Positions 1-8,971 of a stretch of DNA of 64,000 bases are shown here, piece after piece. The DNA is from Caminibacter pacificus (GTDB lineage: Bacteria > Campylobacterota > Campylobacteria > Campylobacterales > Nautiliaceae), in contig NZ_RJVK01000001.1 in NCBI RefSeq assembly GCF_003752135.1, forward strand, positions 124,001 through 188,000. The letters are read 5' to 3'. Each line of letters begins with the position of its first letter. The stretch's first letter is position 1. The notes under the pieces were generated by a model. That model had not been told where the DNA came from. It made no database searches and worked only from the letters and a program-made list of their open reading frames with translations. The translations under genes and the position numbers were made by a program.

Positions 1-161
1 AAAAGTGCCGCTAAAAGCATAATAGTCATATTCGGATTTGGCATATACGCAATAACCAAATAAGCTATTATCACACCAACAATACTTCCCCAAGTGCCGG
101 GAGCCTTTGGCAAAAGACCGCTATAAAATCCGGTTAGTAAGAACCAATTTAGTTTATTCAT
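1..161 (-). CDS. pgpA: Phosphatidylglycerophosphatase A, N-terminal part (runs off window)
   Basis: Only the first ~53 codons are present. They read from an ATG at 161 and leave the window at base 1. The visible protein begins MNKLNWFLLTGFYSGLLPKA and continues with PGTWGS. The SG-x(2-3)-P-AAPGTxGS-like motif and the following hydrophobic segment are the hallmark of PgpA, the membrane enzyme that dephosphorylates phosphatidylglycerophosphate to phosphatidylglycerol. The start overlaps the end of the phosphoribosyltransferase gene by 8 bp, so it is the last visible gene of the ispDF operon. The same neighbours (ispDF, response regulator, sulfurylase, pgpA) occur in Campylobacter jejuni as I remember it. 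Confidence 0.85.
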   Translation of the reverse strand, partial: MNKLNWFLLTGFYSGLLPKAPGTWGSIVGVIIAYLVIAYMPNPNMTIMLLAAL

Positions 162-798
162 GAAGTAAATTCTCCTTTCTTAAATCATACAACATATCAA
201 TCACCTCATCATCGCTTAAATCATGAAAATCGTCATAAAAATTTGCCACTGCAAAAGGTTTGTTTTCGCTTTCGATAAGACAATAGACTTCGTCAAAATA
301 ATTTTCAAGCATTTTTTTCGTTTCTTTCGGACACACGGGGGCTATTGCGATTATTTTATCGGGATGTAGTTTTTTTAGGTATTCATAAGCGGCTATTGCG
401 CTATATCCGCTGGCAAATCCGTCATCCACTACGATAGCCGTTTTTCCTTTTAAAGATGAGTAACCTCTTGAGTTTCTGTAAAGATCGTTTCTTCTAAGTA
501 CTTCGTTCAATACGTCTTTTGCAATCTCTTCAACAGGAATTTGAGAAAATAAAGCATCAAACGCCGGATTCAAAATCGCTCTTGCGTCCATATTAATAGC
601 CCCGAATCCGGCTTCCGGATTACCGGGGATCGGGAGTTTTCTTACAACAATTAAATCCATTGGGATTTTTTTTGTTTTTGCTATTGCATATCCTACGGGT
701 ACTCCGCCCCTTGGGATTGCAAAAATAACGGAGTTTTCAGGAAACTCAAACACCTCGCTAAGTTTTACTCCGGCATCGAATCTGTCTTTGAACGTCAT
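154..798 (-). CDS. Phosphoribosyltransferase-domain protein
   Basis: A 214-residue protein of the type I phosphoribosyltransferase fold. The PRPP-binding motif is VVDDGFASG (about residues 123-131). Upstream is the PRGGVPVG loop (about 29-36), typical of the stand-alone predicted phosphoribosyltransferases whose substrate is unknown. It is soluble and has no signal peptide. Its ATG lies 8 bp after the sulfurylase-like gene and its end overlaps pgpA, so the genes are probably co-transcribed. Nothing in the sequence identifies the base it uses, so I give no pathway. The family call is strong; the specific role is open. Confidence 0.8.
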   Translation of the reverse strand: MTFKDRFDAGVKLSEVFEFPENSVIFAIPRGGVPVGYAIAKTKKIPMDLIVVRKLPIPGNPEAGFGAINMDARAILNPAFDALFSQIPVEEIAKDVLNEVLRRNDLYRNSRGYSSLKGKTAIVVDDGFASGYSAIAAYEYLKKLHPDKIIAIAPVCPKETKKMLENYFDEVYCLIESENKPFAVANFYDDFHDLSDDEVIDMLYDLRKENLLHE

Positions 799-806
799 TT
801 TTTTCC

Positions 807-1982
807 TTATGTTAAAGAGCTCGTTTGATAAAGTTTCATAAGTGCAATATAAAAATCTTCTTCTTTATTTTCTTCGATAAGCCCTTTATTCGGGGCTATA
901 TCGTAATAGAGTTTTTGTAGGTTTTTAAATCTATTCGGGAACATATGAGCTAAAAATTTAGCGCTTATCTCTTTTCTCATCAAAATTGTAGGCGGCATAA
1001 GCCCCGTTTTTATAAGCTCGAAAATCGAATCGCTGTGATAGCTGATATGGTGATGACTACCGTGAGGACATGAATTGACGCTTACGATAGTTTTGCATTT
1101 GTCGCAATAAACGTATTCGTTTATAGTTTCGATTTCTATTCCGATATCCATTGAATCGAAAATGCTTTTTAAATGGTCCGCTTCGTAATATATGCCTAAA
1201 CCTTTGTGTGTTTGCCCCATAATAAATTTGGTACAACCGAAATTTTTTGCCATCATGGCATCAAGTATCGCTTCGTTAACTCCTGAGAAGATATATGTGT
1301 TTAGTAGAGGAATTATAATGATTTTGTCTTTTGGAAAATAGTTTTCAACAACGAATTTTAAAGATTCGAATCTTAATTTATAAGGCACTTCGTCTTCTTG
1401 AATGTTTTTTATCAAAAAAATAATTAATAAGTCGTTTTTTTCGATAGCTTGTCTCATAATTTTTTCGTGTACTCTGTGAATCGGCTTTGCGTGCATTGTC
1501 ATACCGACAACTTTTTCTTTGTTTTTTATAAGCTCTCTTGCGTAGTCTATCTTTTTTTTGATTCCGTAATCTTCAACCCAAAAATCACCTGCAATAGCGT
1601 ATTTTCCGAGCCTTTTTAACGTTCTTGCGACTTGAGGGTAGTTTTTGGTATCTTTGGTGCCGTAAATTGTTTCGACTCTTTTTAGCGGGTCTATTTCATA
1701 TATCTCTTCTACATTCACTTCGCCTATTTTTTTATTGTTGTAGTAAAGTTCTATTTTTTGGGGATTTTGTTTTAGGACTTCTTCGTTTCTTTTTCCGGCA
1801 GGTGCCAAAATAAAAGAAAAAGGTACCGATTTTCCTTTGTATTTTTTTTCCGTATCAGCGATTTTCGCTTCTTTGCTGTTCATCAGTTTATCTATCGGAT
1901 TTAATAATCCCGCTTGCACCATTGCAAGCGTATAATAGGCTTCTTTGTCTATAAAAATCTTATTTTTGTTTGAAGATTCCAT
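807..1982 (-). CDS. sat: Sulfate adenylyltransferase (ATP sulfurylase)-like protein
   Basis: A 391-residue homodimeric-type ATP sulfurylase relative, which would couple ATP and sulfate to APS and PPi. An N-terminal PUA-like region (to ~150) is followed by the nucleotidyltransferase core. The first ATP-binding motif is present as HAKPIHRVHE (164-173), in place of the usual QTRNPxHRxHE. The second motif, normally GRDHAG, reads MGQTHKGLG (255-263), so its Arg and Asp are lost. A CDKC...C-P-H cluster near residue 294 looks like the zinc-binding site of bacterial Sat proteins. It overlaps the upstream regulator gene by 23 bp. The family is clear, but the altered second motif leaves real doubt about sulfurylase activity. 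Confidence 0.72.
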   Translation of the reverse strand: MESSNKNKIFIDKEAYYTLAMVQAGLLNPIDKLMNSKEAKIADTEKKYKGKSVPFSFILAPAGKRNEEVLKQNPQKIELYYNNKKIGEVNVEEIYEIDPLKRVETIYGTKDTKNYPQVARTLKRLGKYAIAGDFWVEDYGIKKKIDYARELIKNKEKVVGMTMHAKPIHRVHEKIMRQAIEKNDLLIIFLIKNIQEDEVPYKLRFESLKFVVENYFPKDKIIIIPLLNTYIFSGVNEAILDAMMAKNFGCTKFIMGQTHKGLGIYYEADHLKSIFDSMDIGIEIETINEYVYCDKCKTIVSVNSCPHGSHHHISYHSDSIFELIKTGLMPPTILMRKEISAKFLAHMFPNRFKNLQKLYYDIAPNKGLIEENKEEDFYIALMKLYQTSSLT

Positions 1983-2820
1983 ATTTTTTCCTTTTCTCCC
2001 ACAGGCTCTTTCTGCTTATGCCGAGCTTTTTACTGAGCTCCGTATCGGGAAATTTGTGCTGATGGGAGGTGATGATGAATTTTATATATTCTTCTATGCT
2101 TAAAATTTCGTTATCGAAAAAGTTCGATTTCGTAACTTCGAATTCGACACATCTGTTTGTTATTTTGTCGTAGTTTTTCGGTAATAGTATTATCGAATCG
2201 TATTTTGAGACGAATTTCAAAATCTCTTCGTCTTCTACTTTTTCGTAATTCAAACAGCAGTATATAACATCGTCACTGTTAAAATCTTTTTTATTGAATT
2301 TTTCAAGGTCTATGATTTTTATATCTTTGTTTTCTTTTTTCGCTATTTCATATACGAGTTTTTCGACGGCTTTGTTAGGAGTCGATTTAATAAATACCGG
2401 AAACGAATATTTAGGCATAGTAATTTCGATATCGTGAAGCAGATATTCTATGAAATCTTCAAGAAGTTTTACTTTTCTTTTTAGTTTGTAATATTCGATG
2501 AGGTGTTTTATTTTTCTGATAAGCTCCTCGATTGAAAAAGGCTTTTGAAGATAATCGTCTGCTCCAAGCTCGATAGGGTGCGTTACGCTTGAATATGTAA
2601 CATAAGGAGCTAAGAGGATGATTATTGAGTTTTTCTTCTCTTTGATAAGCGGTTCGATATTTCCTTGGAGATTGGTGTTGATTATGAAAATATCGCCGTT
2701 TGTTTTCATAGCTTCGTCATACGAAGCGTAAATTTCACATCTTGCGTTTAGTTTTTCGCTCAGGTTGTTTTGGATACTTTGAGCTAAGTAGAGTTCATTT
2801 TCTACTATTATAATCTTCAT
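1960..2820 (-). CDS. Atypical orphan response regulator (HP1021/Cj1608 type)
   Basis: A 286-residue protein with an N-terminal receiver-like domain (1-~120), a middle domain and a C-terminal helix-turn-helix (ELSKKLGISRKSLWEKRKKY). The receiver lacks the phospho-acceptor Asp: the position reads IIN, with Asn48. The conserved Thr/Ser is Ala71, while the Lys-Pro pair (K93-P94) is kept. Phosphorylation-independent function is therefore likely. The gene follows ispDF with a 26-bp overlap, as HP1021 follows HP1020 in Helicobacter and Cj1608 follows Cj1607. Those orthologues are known to bind the replication origin and control redox and energy-metabolism genes. I infer the same class of role here. 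No histidine kinase is nearby. Confidence 0.78.
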   Translation of the reverse strand: MKIIIVENELYLAQSIQNNLSEKLNARCEIYASYDEAMKTNGDIFIINTNLQGNIEPLIKEKKNSIIILLAPYVTYSSVTHPIELGADDYLQKPFSIEELIRKIKHLIEYYKLKRKVKLLEDFIEYLLHDIEITMPKYSFPVFIKSTPNKAVEKLVYEIAKKENKDIKIIDLEKFNKKDFNSDDVIYCCLNYEKVEDEEILKFVSKYDSIILLPKNYDKITNRCVEFEVTKSNFFDNEILSIEEYIKFIITSHQHKFPDTELSKKLGISRKSLWEKRKKYGIFKQK

Positions 2821-3910
2821 GCCAGTCCTTATATTTTAAATTTGCGTTAGCGATAACTGCAACCCCCTCACATCTTCCGATAAAGCCCATTTTTTCGTTT
2901 GTAGTGGCTTTTACGTTTACACGTGCGCCAAGTAGGTCGGATAAGTTTCTTTGGATTTTGGTTTTATATTCTTTAAGTCTTGGTTTTTGAGCTATGATAG
3001 TCAAATCCGCATTGACTATTTCAAAGCCGGTTTTAAGCAACGTCTCTTTTACGTATTCTAAAAGCTTTACGCTTGAGATTCCCTTAAACTTAGGGTCGTC
3101 ATCAGGGAAAAATTCCCCGATATCTCCATATCCGGCGGCACCGAGCAGTGCGTCTATGAGTGCGTGAATCGCCACATCTCCGTCGCTGTGGGCTTTGAAT
3201 CCGTAATCAACGTCTATTTTTACGCCTCCAAGAAACATCTCTTTATTTTCTTCGAATTTATGAGTGTCGTATCCGGTGCCGGTGAAGATATCTTTTGAAG
3301 GTTTTTTTAAACAAGACAGGTTTAAGTCTTTAAAATAGGTTATTTTTTTACTTTTTTCACTACCTGAGATATATTTTATCTCTCCGCCTATTGCTTCTAT
3401 CGCCGCTCTTTCGTCGGTAAAAAGTTTGTCGGTATCAAGTGCTCTTTTTAAAATTTCCGTGCGGCTTAGTTGCGGAGTTTGGATTAGTTTTACTTTGTCT
3501 CTGTCGATTGTAGAATTTTCATATACCACCGTATCGACAGGTTTTATAAAAGGTACGGTGCAATCGGCAGGATTTTGAAGCAGATTTTGAATTATCTCTT
3601 TTGGTACGCAAGCTCTTGCCACGTCGCTTACCATTACATATTCGGTATCTACATATTCAAGAGCGTTTTTGAGGCTTAATTGTCTCTCTTTATCTCCGGG
3701 TACGATTGTATAATCGCAAAGTTTTTCGTATAATCTTACTTCGTTTTTATTTGCGGTAAGAATTGTTTTTTTAAACTCGAAAAATTGATTAAACCTCTCG
3801 GCTACGAATTGCCAAAGCGGTTTGTTTTCTATTCTTAGCCATTGCTTTTTGACAGGATAATCGAATCTTGTCGAATTTCCCGCGCTAAGGATAATTAAAG
3901 TAACATTCAA
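2795..3910 (-). CDS. ispDF: Bifunctional IspD/IspF enzyme of the MEP isoprenoid pathway
   Basis: A 371-residue fusion. The N-terminal half (1-~205) is MEP cytidylyltransferase, with the nucleotide-binding LSAGNSTRF segment. The C-terminal half (~210-371) is MECDP synthase, with the metal-binding GTGYDTHKF and GAAGYGDIGEFFPDDD motifs and the terminal GRCEGVAV motif. Together they carry out two non-consecutive steps of the MEP route. The fusion is typical of Campylobacterota and alphaproteobacteria. I take the TTG at 3908-3910 as start because AAAAGG lies at 3918-3923, about 7 bp upstream. A TATAAT box at 3940-3945 makes this the first gene of the five-gene operon. Confidence 0.95.
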   Translation of the reverse strand: MNVTLIILSAGNSTRFDYPVKKQWLRIENKPLWQFVAERFNQFFEFKKTILTANKNEVRLYEKLCDYTIVPGDKERQLSLKNALEYVDTEYVMVSDVARACVPKEIIQNLLQNPADCTVPFIKPVDTVVYENSTIDRDKVKLIQTPQLSRTEILKRALDTDKLFTDERAAIEAIGGEIKYISGSEKSKKITYFKDLNLSCLKKPSKDIFTGTGYDTHKFEENKEMFLGGVKIDVDYGFKAHSDGDVAIHALIDALLGAAGYGDIGEFFPDDDPKFKGISSVKLLEYVKETLLKTGFEIVNADLTIIAQKPRLKEYKTKIQRNLSDLLGARVNVKATTNEKMGFIGRCEGVAVIANANLKYKDWHEDYNSRK

Positions 3911-3939
3911 AATGTTTCCTTTTGTAATGATGTTACGAA

Positions 3940-3945
3940 ATTATA
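3940..3945 (-). promoter_or_regulatory. Promoter -10 box for the ispDF operon
   Basis: On the minus strand the sequence reads TTTGTATAATTTCG, a perfect TATAAT about 30 bp upstream of the TTG start. No good -35 is visible, as is usual for sigma-70 promoters of Campylobacterota. Confidence 0.6.
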
Positions 3946-4059
3946 CAAAAAAATTGTTACTTTTTGTAAAAAACGTCTTTTCGTTTAAAAAAAGAAATTT
4001 TAAGCTAATTTTAAGGTTTTTAGTGTAAAAAGAGATAAAATTTATCATAAAGGATTTTG

Positions 4060-5439
4060 ATGAGAACTGAATGGATAAAGAAAAGGGCTAATGATAAAGT
4101 CAGAACCCAAATGTATTACGCAAAAAAAGGGATTATCACCGAAGAAATAGAATACGTAGCTAAAAAAGAAAATTTAGACCCTGAATTTTTAAGAAAAGAA
4201 GTTGCAAGAGGTAGATGTATTATTCCGGCAAATATAAATCATACACACCTTGAGCCTATGGCTATAGGAAGAGTTACAAAAACTAAAGTAAACGCAAATA
4301 TCGGGGCAAGCGCTCTTGCAAGCGATATTCAAGAAGAAGTAAAAAAACTTCAAACAGCCGTTAAATACGGAGCCGATACGGTTATGGATTTGAGTGCGGG
4401 TGCTAAAAATATGGATGAAATAAGAGAAGCGATTATTAAAGCAAGTCCGGTACCTATCGGTACGGTTCCTATGTATCAGATAATCGATGAGATAGGAGAT
4501 GTTGAAAAACTTACATACGACGATATCTTAAGAGTCCTTGAAAAACAAGCTCGTCAAGGTGTTAGTTATTTTACGATTCACGCGGGGCTTCTTTTAAGAC
4601 ATATGCCGGAAATCGCAAAAAGAAAAATGGGAATCGTTAGCCGTGGGGGAAGTTTGACGGCAAGTTGGATGCTTAAACACCATAAAGAAAATCCTTTTTA
4701 TACTATTTTTGATGAGATTTTGGATATTTGTAGAGAATATGACGTTTCGCTCTCTCTCGGGGATAGTTTAAGACCCGGATGTTTATACGACGCAAGCGAC
4801 AAACCGCAACTTGAAGAGTTGAAAGTTCTTGGAGAATTAACTCTTAGAGCTTGGGATAAAGACGTTCAGGTTATGATAGAAGGTCCGGGACACGTACCTA
4901 TTAACGAAATAGAAAGAAACGTAAAATTAGAACAAATCTACTGCCACGAAGCGCCGTTTTACGTACTCGGACCGCTTGTGCTTGATATCGGAGCGGGGTA
5001 TGACCATATAGGTAGTGCGATTGGTGCCGCTATGGCCGCTTGGTATGGTGTTAGTATGCTTTGTTACGTAACGCCAAAAGAGCATTTGGGGCTTCCGAAC
5101 GAAGAAGATGTTAGAGAGGGGATGATGGCATACAAAATAGCGGCTCACGCGGCGGATATCGGTAGAAAAATTCCGGGAGTTAGAGATATTGACGATGAGA
5201 TGAGCGATGCGAGATATAAGTTTGATTGGAAAAGACAATTTGAGCTTGCATTAGATCCTGAAAGAGCAAAAGAGTATCACGACGAAACTCTGCCTCAAGA
5301 GGTATTTAAAGAAGCGGAATTTTGTAGTATGTGCGGTCCGAAATTCTGTTCTTATAAAGTAACTCAAGAAGCGATGCAAAATTTCGATTGGGAAGAGTTT
5401 AAAAAAGAGGCCGCTCAAAAAATGGAAAAAGTCGATTAG
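4060..5439 (+). CDS. thiC: Phosphomethylpyrimidine synthase ThiC
   Basis: A 459-residue radical-SAM enzyme that rearranges aminoimidazole ribotide to the HMP-phosphate pyrimidine of thiamine. Visible hallmarks are [15 protein letters not shown], the long [19 protein letters not shown]-like core, and the C-terminal cluster motif [10 protein letters not shown] that carries the [4Fe-4S]. I choose the ATG at 4060 over the in-frame TTG at 4057 because AAAGGA (4050-4054) then has normal spacing. The 150-bp leader shows no TPP riboswitch (no CTGAGA element), so thiamine control is not evident. It is the short form of ThiC, without the long N-terminal extension. A weak -10 (TAAAAT) lies near 4036. 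Confidence 0.95.
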   Translation: MRTEWIKKRANDKVRTQMYYAKKGIITEEIEYVAKKENLDPEFLRKEVARGRCIIPANINHTHLEPMAIGRVTKTKVNANIGASALASDIQEEVKKLQTAVKYGADTVMDLSAGAKNMDEIREAIIKASPVPIGTVPMYQIIDEIGDVEKLTYDDILRVLEKQARQGVSYFTIHAGLLLRHMPEIAKRKMGIVSRGGSLTASWMLKHHKENPFYTIFDEILDICREYDVSLSLGDSLRPGCLYDASDKPQLEELKVLGELTLRAWDKDVQVMIEGPGHVPINEIERNVKLEQIYCHEAPFYVLGPLVLDIGAGYDHIGSAIGAAMAAWYGVSMLCYVTPKEHLGLPNEEDVREGMMAYKIAAHAADIGRKIPGVRDIDDEMSDARYKFDWKRQFELALDPERAKEYHDETLPQEVFKEAEFCSMCGPKFCSYKVTQEAMQNFDWEEFKKEAAQKMEKVD

Positions 5440-5441
5440 TA

Positions 5442-5470
5442 TTGACAAAAGTTAAAAAAAGTTATATAAA
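5442..5470 (+). promoter_or_regulatory. Promoter for mrp
   Basis: TTGACA at 5442-5447 is followed after 17 bp by TATAAA at 5465-5470, a complete sigma-70 promoter in the thiC-mrp gap. It is one of the few places in this window with a good -35. Confidence 0.6.
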
Positions 5471-5496
5471 CCACAAAAACATTTTAAGGAGTTGAA

Positions 5497-6615
5497 GTGA
5501 AAGAAAAAATTAAACAAATTTTGCAAAAAGTTGTATATCCGGGATTCAAAAAGTCAGTAGTGGATTTCGGATTTGTTAAAGATATCGAAGTTAGTGAGGA
5601 CGGAAAAAGCGCAATAATTACATATCAAATCCCTTCAAGCGACGATGAAGTTGCTCAAAAACTAAACGATACGACGGTTGATGCGTTAAAAGAAGAGGGA
5701 ATTGAAGCAAGCGTTCAAATCATAAGACCAAAAAAACCTAGAGAAACAAGTAGCCGCGGCGTAAATAAGATGCCAAGCGTTAAATCTTTCGTAATGGTAT
5801 CTTCCGGTAAAGGTGGGGTAGGTAAATCTACAACTGCCGTAAACTTGGCGTTGGCTTTAGCAAAAGAAGGTAAAAAAGTAGGTATTCTTGACGGGGACAT
5901 TTACGGACCGAATGTTGCAAGAATGCTCGGAATGCAAGATAGAAAACCTGAAGTGGTAGGAAATAAAGTAAAACCTTTTGAAAACTACGGAGTAAAATTC
6001 ATCTCTATGGCAAACCTTTTACCTGAGGGTAAAGCTTTGATGTGGAGAGGCGCAATGCTTGTAAAAGCGCTTCAACAATTTATGGAAGACGTGGATTGGG
6101 GTGAGCTTGATATTTTGGTGATAGATATGCCTCCCGGAACGGGTGATGCTCAAATGACAATGGCACAACAAGTACCGGTAACTGCCGGAGTTGCGGTAAC
6201 AACACCTCAAACGGTTGCTGTGGATGACGCAAAAAGAAGTCTTGATATGTTTAAACAACTACATATTCCTATTGCCGGAATTATTGAAAATATGAGCGGA
6301 TTTATCTGTCCTAACTGCGGAATGGAATATGATATTTTCGGAAAAGGTGCGGCTGCTACGCTTGCAAAAGAATACGACACAAAAGTACTTGCACAAATTC
6401 CAATTGAGCCTGAAATCAGAGAAGGCGGAGATACCGGAAAACCAATCGTAGTAAGCAGACCTGAGAGTGAAAGTGCAAAAAGATTTTCTAAAGCGGCAAA
6501 AGAGTTAATCGAATTTATCGACTATGTACTTGCCGAAGATTTGGCAGGAAATGAGATGATTCAGCCAATTTACGGAGTAAACGGAGCGCCGAGCGCTTGT
6601 AGCGTAAATAGATAA
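5497..6615 (+). CDS. mrp: Mrp/ApbC-family Fe-S cluster carrier ATPase
   Basis: A 372-residue P-loop ATPase that carries and inserts [4Fe-4S] clusters. An N-terminal MIP18/DUF59 domain (1-~80) is followed by the ATPase, with deviant Walker A GKGGVGKS at 104-111. The Mrp signature and the cluster-holding pair ICPNCG follow. The start is GTG at 5497 with AAGGA 6 bp upstream. C. jejuni has mrp next to ispDF; here thiC lies between them. ThiC is itself a 4Fe-4S enzyme, so the adjacency is functionally reasonable, though a separate promoter separates the two genes. The 3' end faces a minus-strand gene 1 bp away. Confidence 0.93.
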   Translation: MKEKIKQILQKVVYPGFKKSVVDFGFVKDIEVSEDGKSAIITYQIPSSDDEVAQKLNDTTVDALKEEGIEASVQIIRPKKPRETSSRGVNKMPSVKSFVMVSSGKGGVGKSTTAVNLALALAKEGKKVGILDGDIYGPNVARMLGMQDRKPEVVGNKVKPFENYGVKFISMANLLPEGKALMWRGAMLVKALQQFMEDVDWGELDILVIDMPPGTGDAQMTMAQQVPVTAGVAVTTPQTVAVDDAKRSLDMFKQLHIPIAGIIENMSGFICPNCGMEYDIFGKGAAATLAKEYDTKVLAQIPIEPEIREGGDTGKPIVVSRPESESAKRFSKAAKELIEFIDYVLAEDLAGNEMIQPIYGVNGAPSACSVNR

Positions 6616-6616
6616 T

Positions 6617-7135
6617 TTAGCTACAATTAGCGGGAACTTTTCCTGCTATCACTCCTTTTAAAAACTCTTTTAAGTCGTTAAGTTTATTTCTTTTGATGAT
6701 TTTTTCAATTCCTTCTAATGCGATAAATTGTTTTTCTTTTTTAAGTATTTCTTTTAGTTTTTCAGCGTTATTGGCGAATAATTTATTTAAATCTTCCTCG
6801 TTTTTAGCTCTTATAATTTTGACGAAATCCGTTACTTTTATTTTTGCAGGTTTTAAAATATATTTGGTATAGTATTTATATCCGATATTATAATCTCCTT
6901 TTGTTTCGAAAAGAGTCGTGTTTGAGTAGATTTCTTTTACTTTATAAGCTTTTAAAGTAATTCCTTTATTTGATTTGAAAGTTCTAAGAATTATTACCGA
7001 TTCACCGTTTTTATTTAAATCGTTTACTACTTGAGGCAAAATATTGGAGTCAAACTCTTTTTTGAGTATGCGTTCAGTCGTTTGTGAAGCTAATAAAAAA
7101 GATGCGATTGCACTAAATATAACGATTTTTTTCAT
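6617..7135 (-). CDS. Secreted hypothetical protein
   Basis: A 172-residue protein starting MKKIVIFSAIASFLLASQTT, a Sec signal peptide with probable cleavage after ASFLLAS. The mature part is Lys-rich and largely helical near the C terminus, ending GKVPANCS with a single Cys. I do not recognise the family. AAGGAACAAA precedes the ATG. It converges with mrp and is separated by ~70 bp from the transporter downstream of it in the opposite direction of numbering, so it may be a single-gene unit or the tail of the LemA group operon. Periplasmic location is inferred from the signal only. Confidence 0.7.
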   Translation of the reverse strand: MKKIVIFSAIASFLLASQTTERILKKEFDSNILPQVVNDLNKNGESVIILRTFKSNKGITLKAYKVKEIYSNTTLFETKGDYNIGYKYYTKYILKPAKIKVTDFVKIIRAKNEEDLNKLFANNAEKLKEILKKEKQFIALEGIEKIIKRNKLNDLKEFLKGVIAGKVPANCS

Positions 7136-7205
7136 TTTGTTCCTTTTTTTATCAGGAATTATAAAGAAAAGAGGGGAGAAAAATCAAATTTGTTATAACT
7201 TTTTC

Positions 7206-8057
7206 TTATTCGTAGTGAGTTATTACTTTTTCGACTTCAGGAATAGCTTCTTTGATTTTATCTTCGAGTTTGTGTACGTATGCGTGTGCTTCTTTGATAG
7301 AGTCGGTTTTTACGTCGATATCAAGATAGATAAATTTATAACTTCCGGCGTTTCTACCTTTGATGTCGTTGATTTTTTCAATCATATCTTCTTTTTCCAA
7401 AATTTGTCTTACTTCTTCTAAAGTATCTTTATCAACTGAAGCGTCAAGTAAAACTTTGATAGCGTCCACTAAAATTTCCCAACCGCTGTGGAAAATGAAA
7501 TATACTACGATTGCAACGGCTATTTTTTCGATAATAGGATATCCCATATATTGGCCTATTACACCTACCAAAACTACAAGAGCCGTAAAAAAGTCGCTTT
7601 TTACGTGTTCTGCGTCGGCAAGTAGTGAAGGCGAGTTTAATTCTATCGCTTTTTTCTTTTCCCATCTTGAATAAAAATAGGTAATTATTACCGTTAAAAC
7701 GATAGCGATTAATGCAATCGGTAAGTTGTGAATTTTCATAGGTTCACCGAAAAATACGTCTTTTGCGATTTCGTATCCCGCAAAAAATATTGCAAATGCC
7801 GAAATTAAAGCCACCAAATTTTCGACTTTATAAAGTCCCATAGGAAAATCTTTGGCTTTTTTGTTGGCGATTACGATACCTGTTAATACGCTAAATGATG
7901 CCGCAAGGTCTGATAGTGAATGAATACCGTCAGCAGTCAATGCAGCACTACCCGAGAGTTTTCCACCGATTATTTTTATAAGTGATAAAGTAAGGTTGAC
8001 TATGATTGAAAATATAGCGATTTTTTTCTTTTCTTTGTAGATTTGTTCTCTTGTCAC
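7206..8057 (-). CDS. Cation diffusion facilitator (CDF/FieF-type) transporter
   Basis: A 283-residue proton-driven divalent metal exporter with about six membrane helices and a cytoplasmic C-terminal domain. The two HxxxD metal sites are visible in ADGIHSLSDL (TM2) and AEHVKSDFF (TM5). I set the start at the GTG at 8055-8057 (VTREQIYKEKKK...) because AAGGAG lies 6 bp upstream at 8064-8069. The longer in-frame reading to 8117 would add 20 residues and overlap the methyltransferase gene without any ribosome site. The metal (Fe, Zn or Mn) cannot be told from sequence. Confidence 0.9.
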   Translation of the reverse strand: MTREQIYKEKKKIAIFSIIVNLTLSLIKIIGGKLSGSAALTADGIHSLSDLAASFSVLTGIVIANKKAKDFPMGLYKVENLVALISAFAIFFAGYEIAKDVFFGEPMKIHNLPIALIAIVLTVIITYFYSRWEKKKAIELNSPSLLADAEHVKSDFFTALVVLVGVIGQYMGYPIIEKIAVAIVVYFIFHSGWEILVDAIKVLLDASVDKDTLEEVRQILEKEDMIEKINDIKGRNAGSYKFIYLDIDVKTDSIKEAHAYVHKLEDKIKEAIPEVEKVITHYE

Positions 8058-8113
8058 AAAAATCTCCTTCAAATAATTTTGAAACGTAATTGTAACTACT
8101 TTTTTGACATATG

Positions 8114-8971
8114 TCAAATGTTATTAAAAACAAGATTTTTTAATGTCGAGTTTTTATACTCTTTTGCCGGAGGAATCGATTTTTCGTATTTAAAGTCGGT
8201 ATTTTGTTCTATCATTTCGATTAGTTCTTCTTTTGTAAATTTCGGTGAGTTGATACAAGCTAAAAGTGTGGTGTTTTTATGAGAGAGTTGAGGTAGTTTT
8301 TTTATAATTTTTATATAATCTTTGCTTGCGATGAAGCTTCCTTTTTGATAGCTTGGAGGGTCTATTATTATGATATCGTAAGGTGCTTGTTTTTTTAATT
8401 TAGGAAATGCTTTTAAGATATTATAAGGCCAAAACGCTATGTTTTTGACTTCTAAGTCGTTAATTTGGTGATTTGCCATTCCCGTTGCAAGTGCGGATTT
8501 ACTCATATCTACGTTTGCGATAAATTTCGCACCTCCGCTTTTTGCATACAATGAAAAACCGCAGGTGTAAGAGAAGAGATTAAGGACTTTTTTTTCGTTT
8601 GAAATTGATTTTATAAATTCTCTTCCGTGTTTCATATCTCCGAAAAATCCGATGTTTTGGTTTAAAAAGTTGAGTTTGAATTTAAAGCCGTTTTCTATTG
8701 CATAGGCTGTTTTTGGAATTTCTCCTTTTATTGCAAACGTTTCGTTTGAATATCTTTTTTTTATGATTATCGTTTTATGAGAAAAAAGATTTTTCGAAAG
8801 AGTTAAAATTTCGTTTTCGTATTCGTTTTCTTCGAAAAACTGAATAAAAAGAATATCCCCGATCGAATCGATAGTTAGAAATTTAAACTCTTCTTCACCT
8901 CTGCCGTGGTAGAGTCTTTTGAATTCTTCGGTTGTTTTTATTGTTGATAGTTTTTTTAATAATTCTTTCAC
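8114..8971 (-). CDS. Class I SAM-dependent methyltransferase, RlmI-like
   Basis: A 285-residue protein whose C-terminal half is a Rossmann methyltransferase. VLNLFSYTCGFSLYAKSGGA is the SAM-binding motif I region, NVDMSK is motif II, and IIIDPPSYQKG is the catalytic DPPSF-like motif of rRNA (cytosine-C5) methyltransferases such as RlmI/RlmK. It is shorter than RlmI (~396 aa) and shows no N-terminal PUA domain, so the target may differ. Start is a GTG overlapping the preceding stop by 4 bp (GTGA), meaning translation is coupled to the membrane protein gene upstream. Confidence 0.82.
   Translation of the reverse strand: MKELLKKLSTIKTTEEFKRLYHGRGEEEFKFLTIDSIGDILFIQFFEENEYENEILTLSKNLFSHKTIIIKKRYSNETFAIKGEIPKTAYAIENGFKFKLNFLNQNIGFFGDMKHGREFIKSISNEKKVLNLFSYTCGFSLYAKSGGAKFIANVDMSKSALATGMANHQINDLEVKNIAFWPYNILKAFPKLKKQAPYDIIIIDPPSYQKGSFIASKDYIKIIKKLPQLSHKNTTLLACINSPKFTKEELIEMIEQNTDFKYEKSIPPAKEYKNSTLKNLVFNNI

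Noticed and set aside
3911-4059. TPP riboswitch upstream of thiC
   Set aside because: ThiC is often controlled by one, but the leader shows no CTGAGA element or matching stems; only a weak -10 and a ribosome site are visible.
8058-8117. Upstream extension of the cation-diffusion transporter
   Set aside because: It adds an in-frame N terminus but overlaps the methyltransferase gene and lacks a ribosome site, while the GTG at 8057 has AAGGAG.
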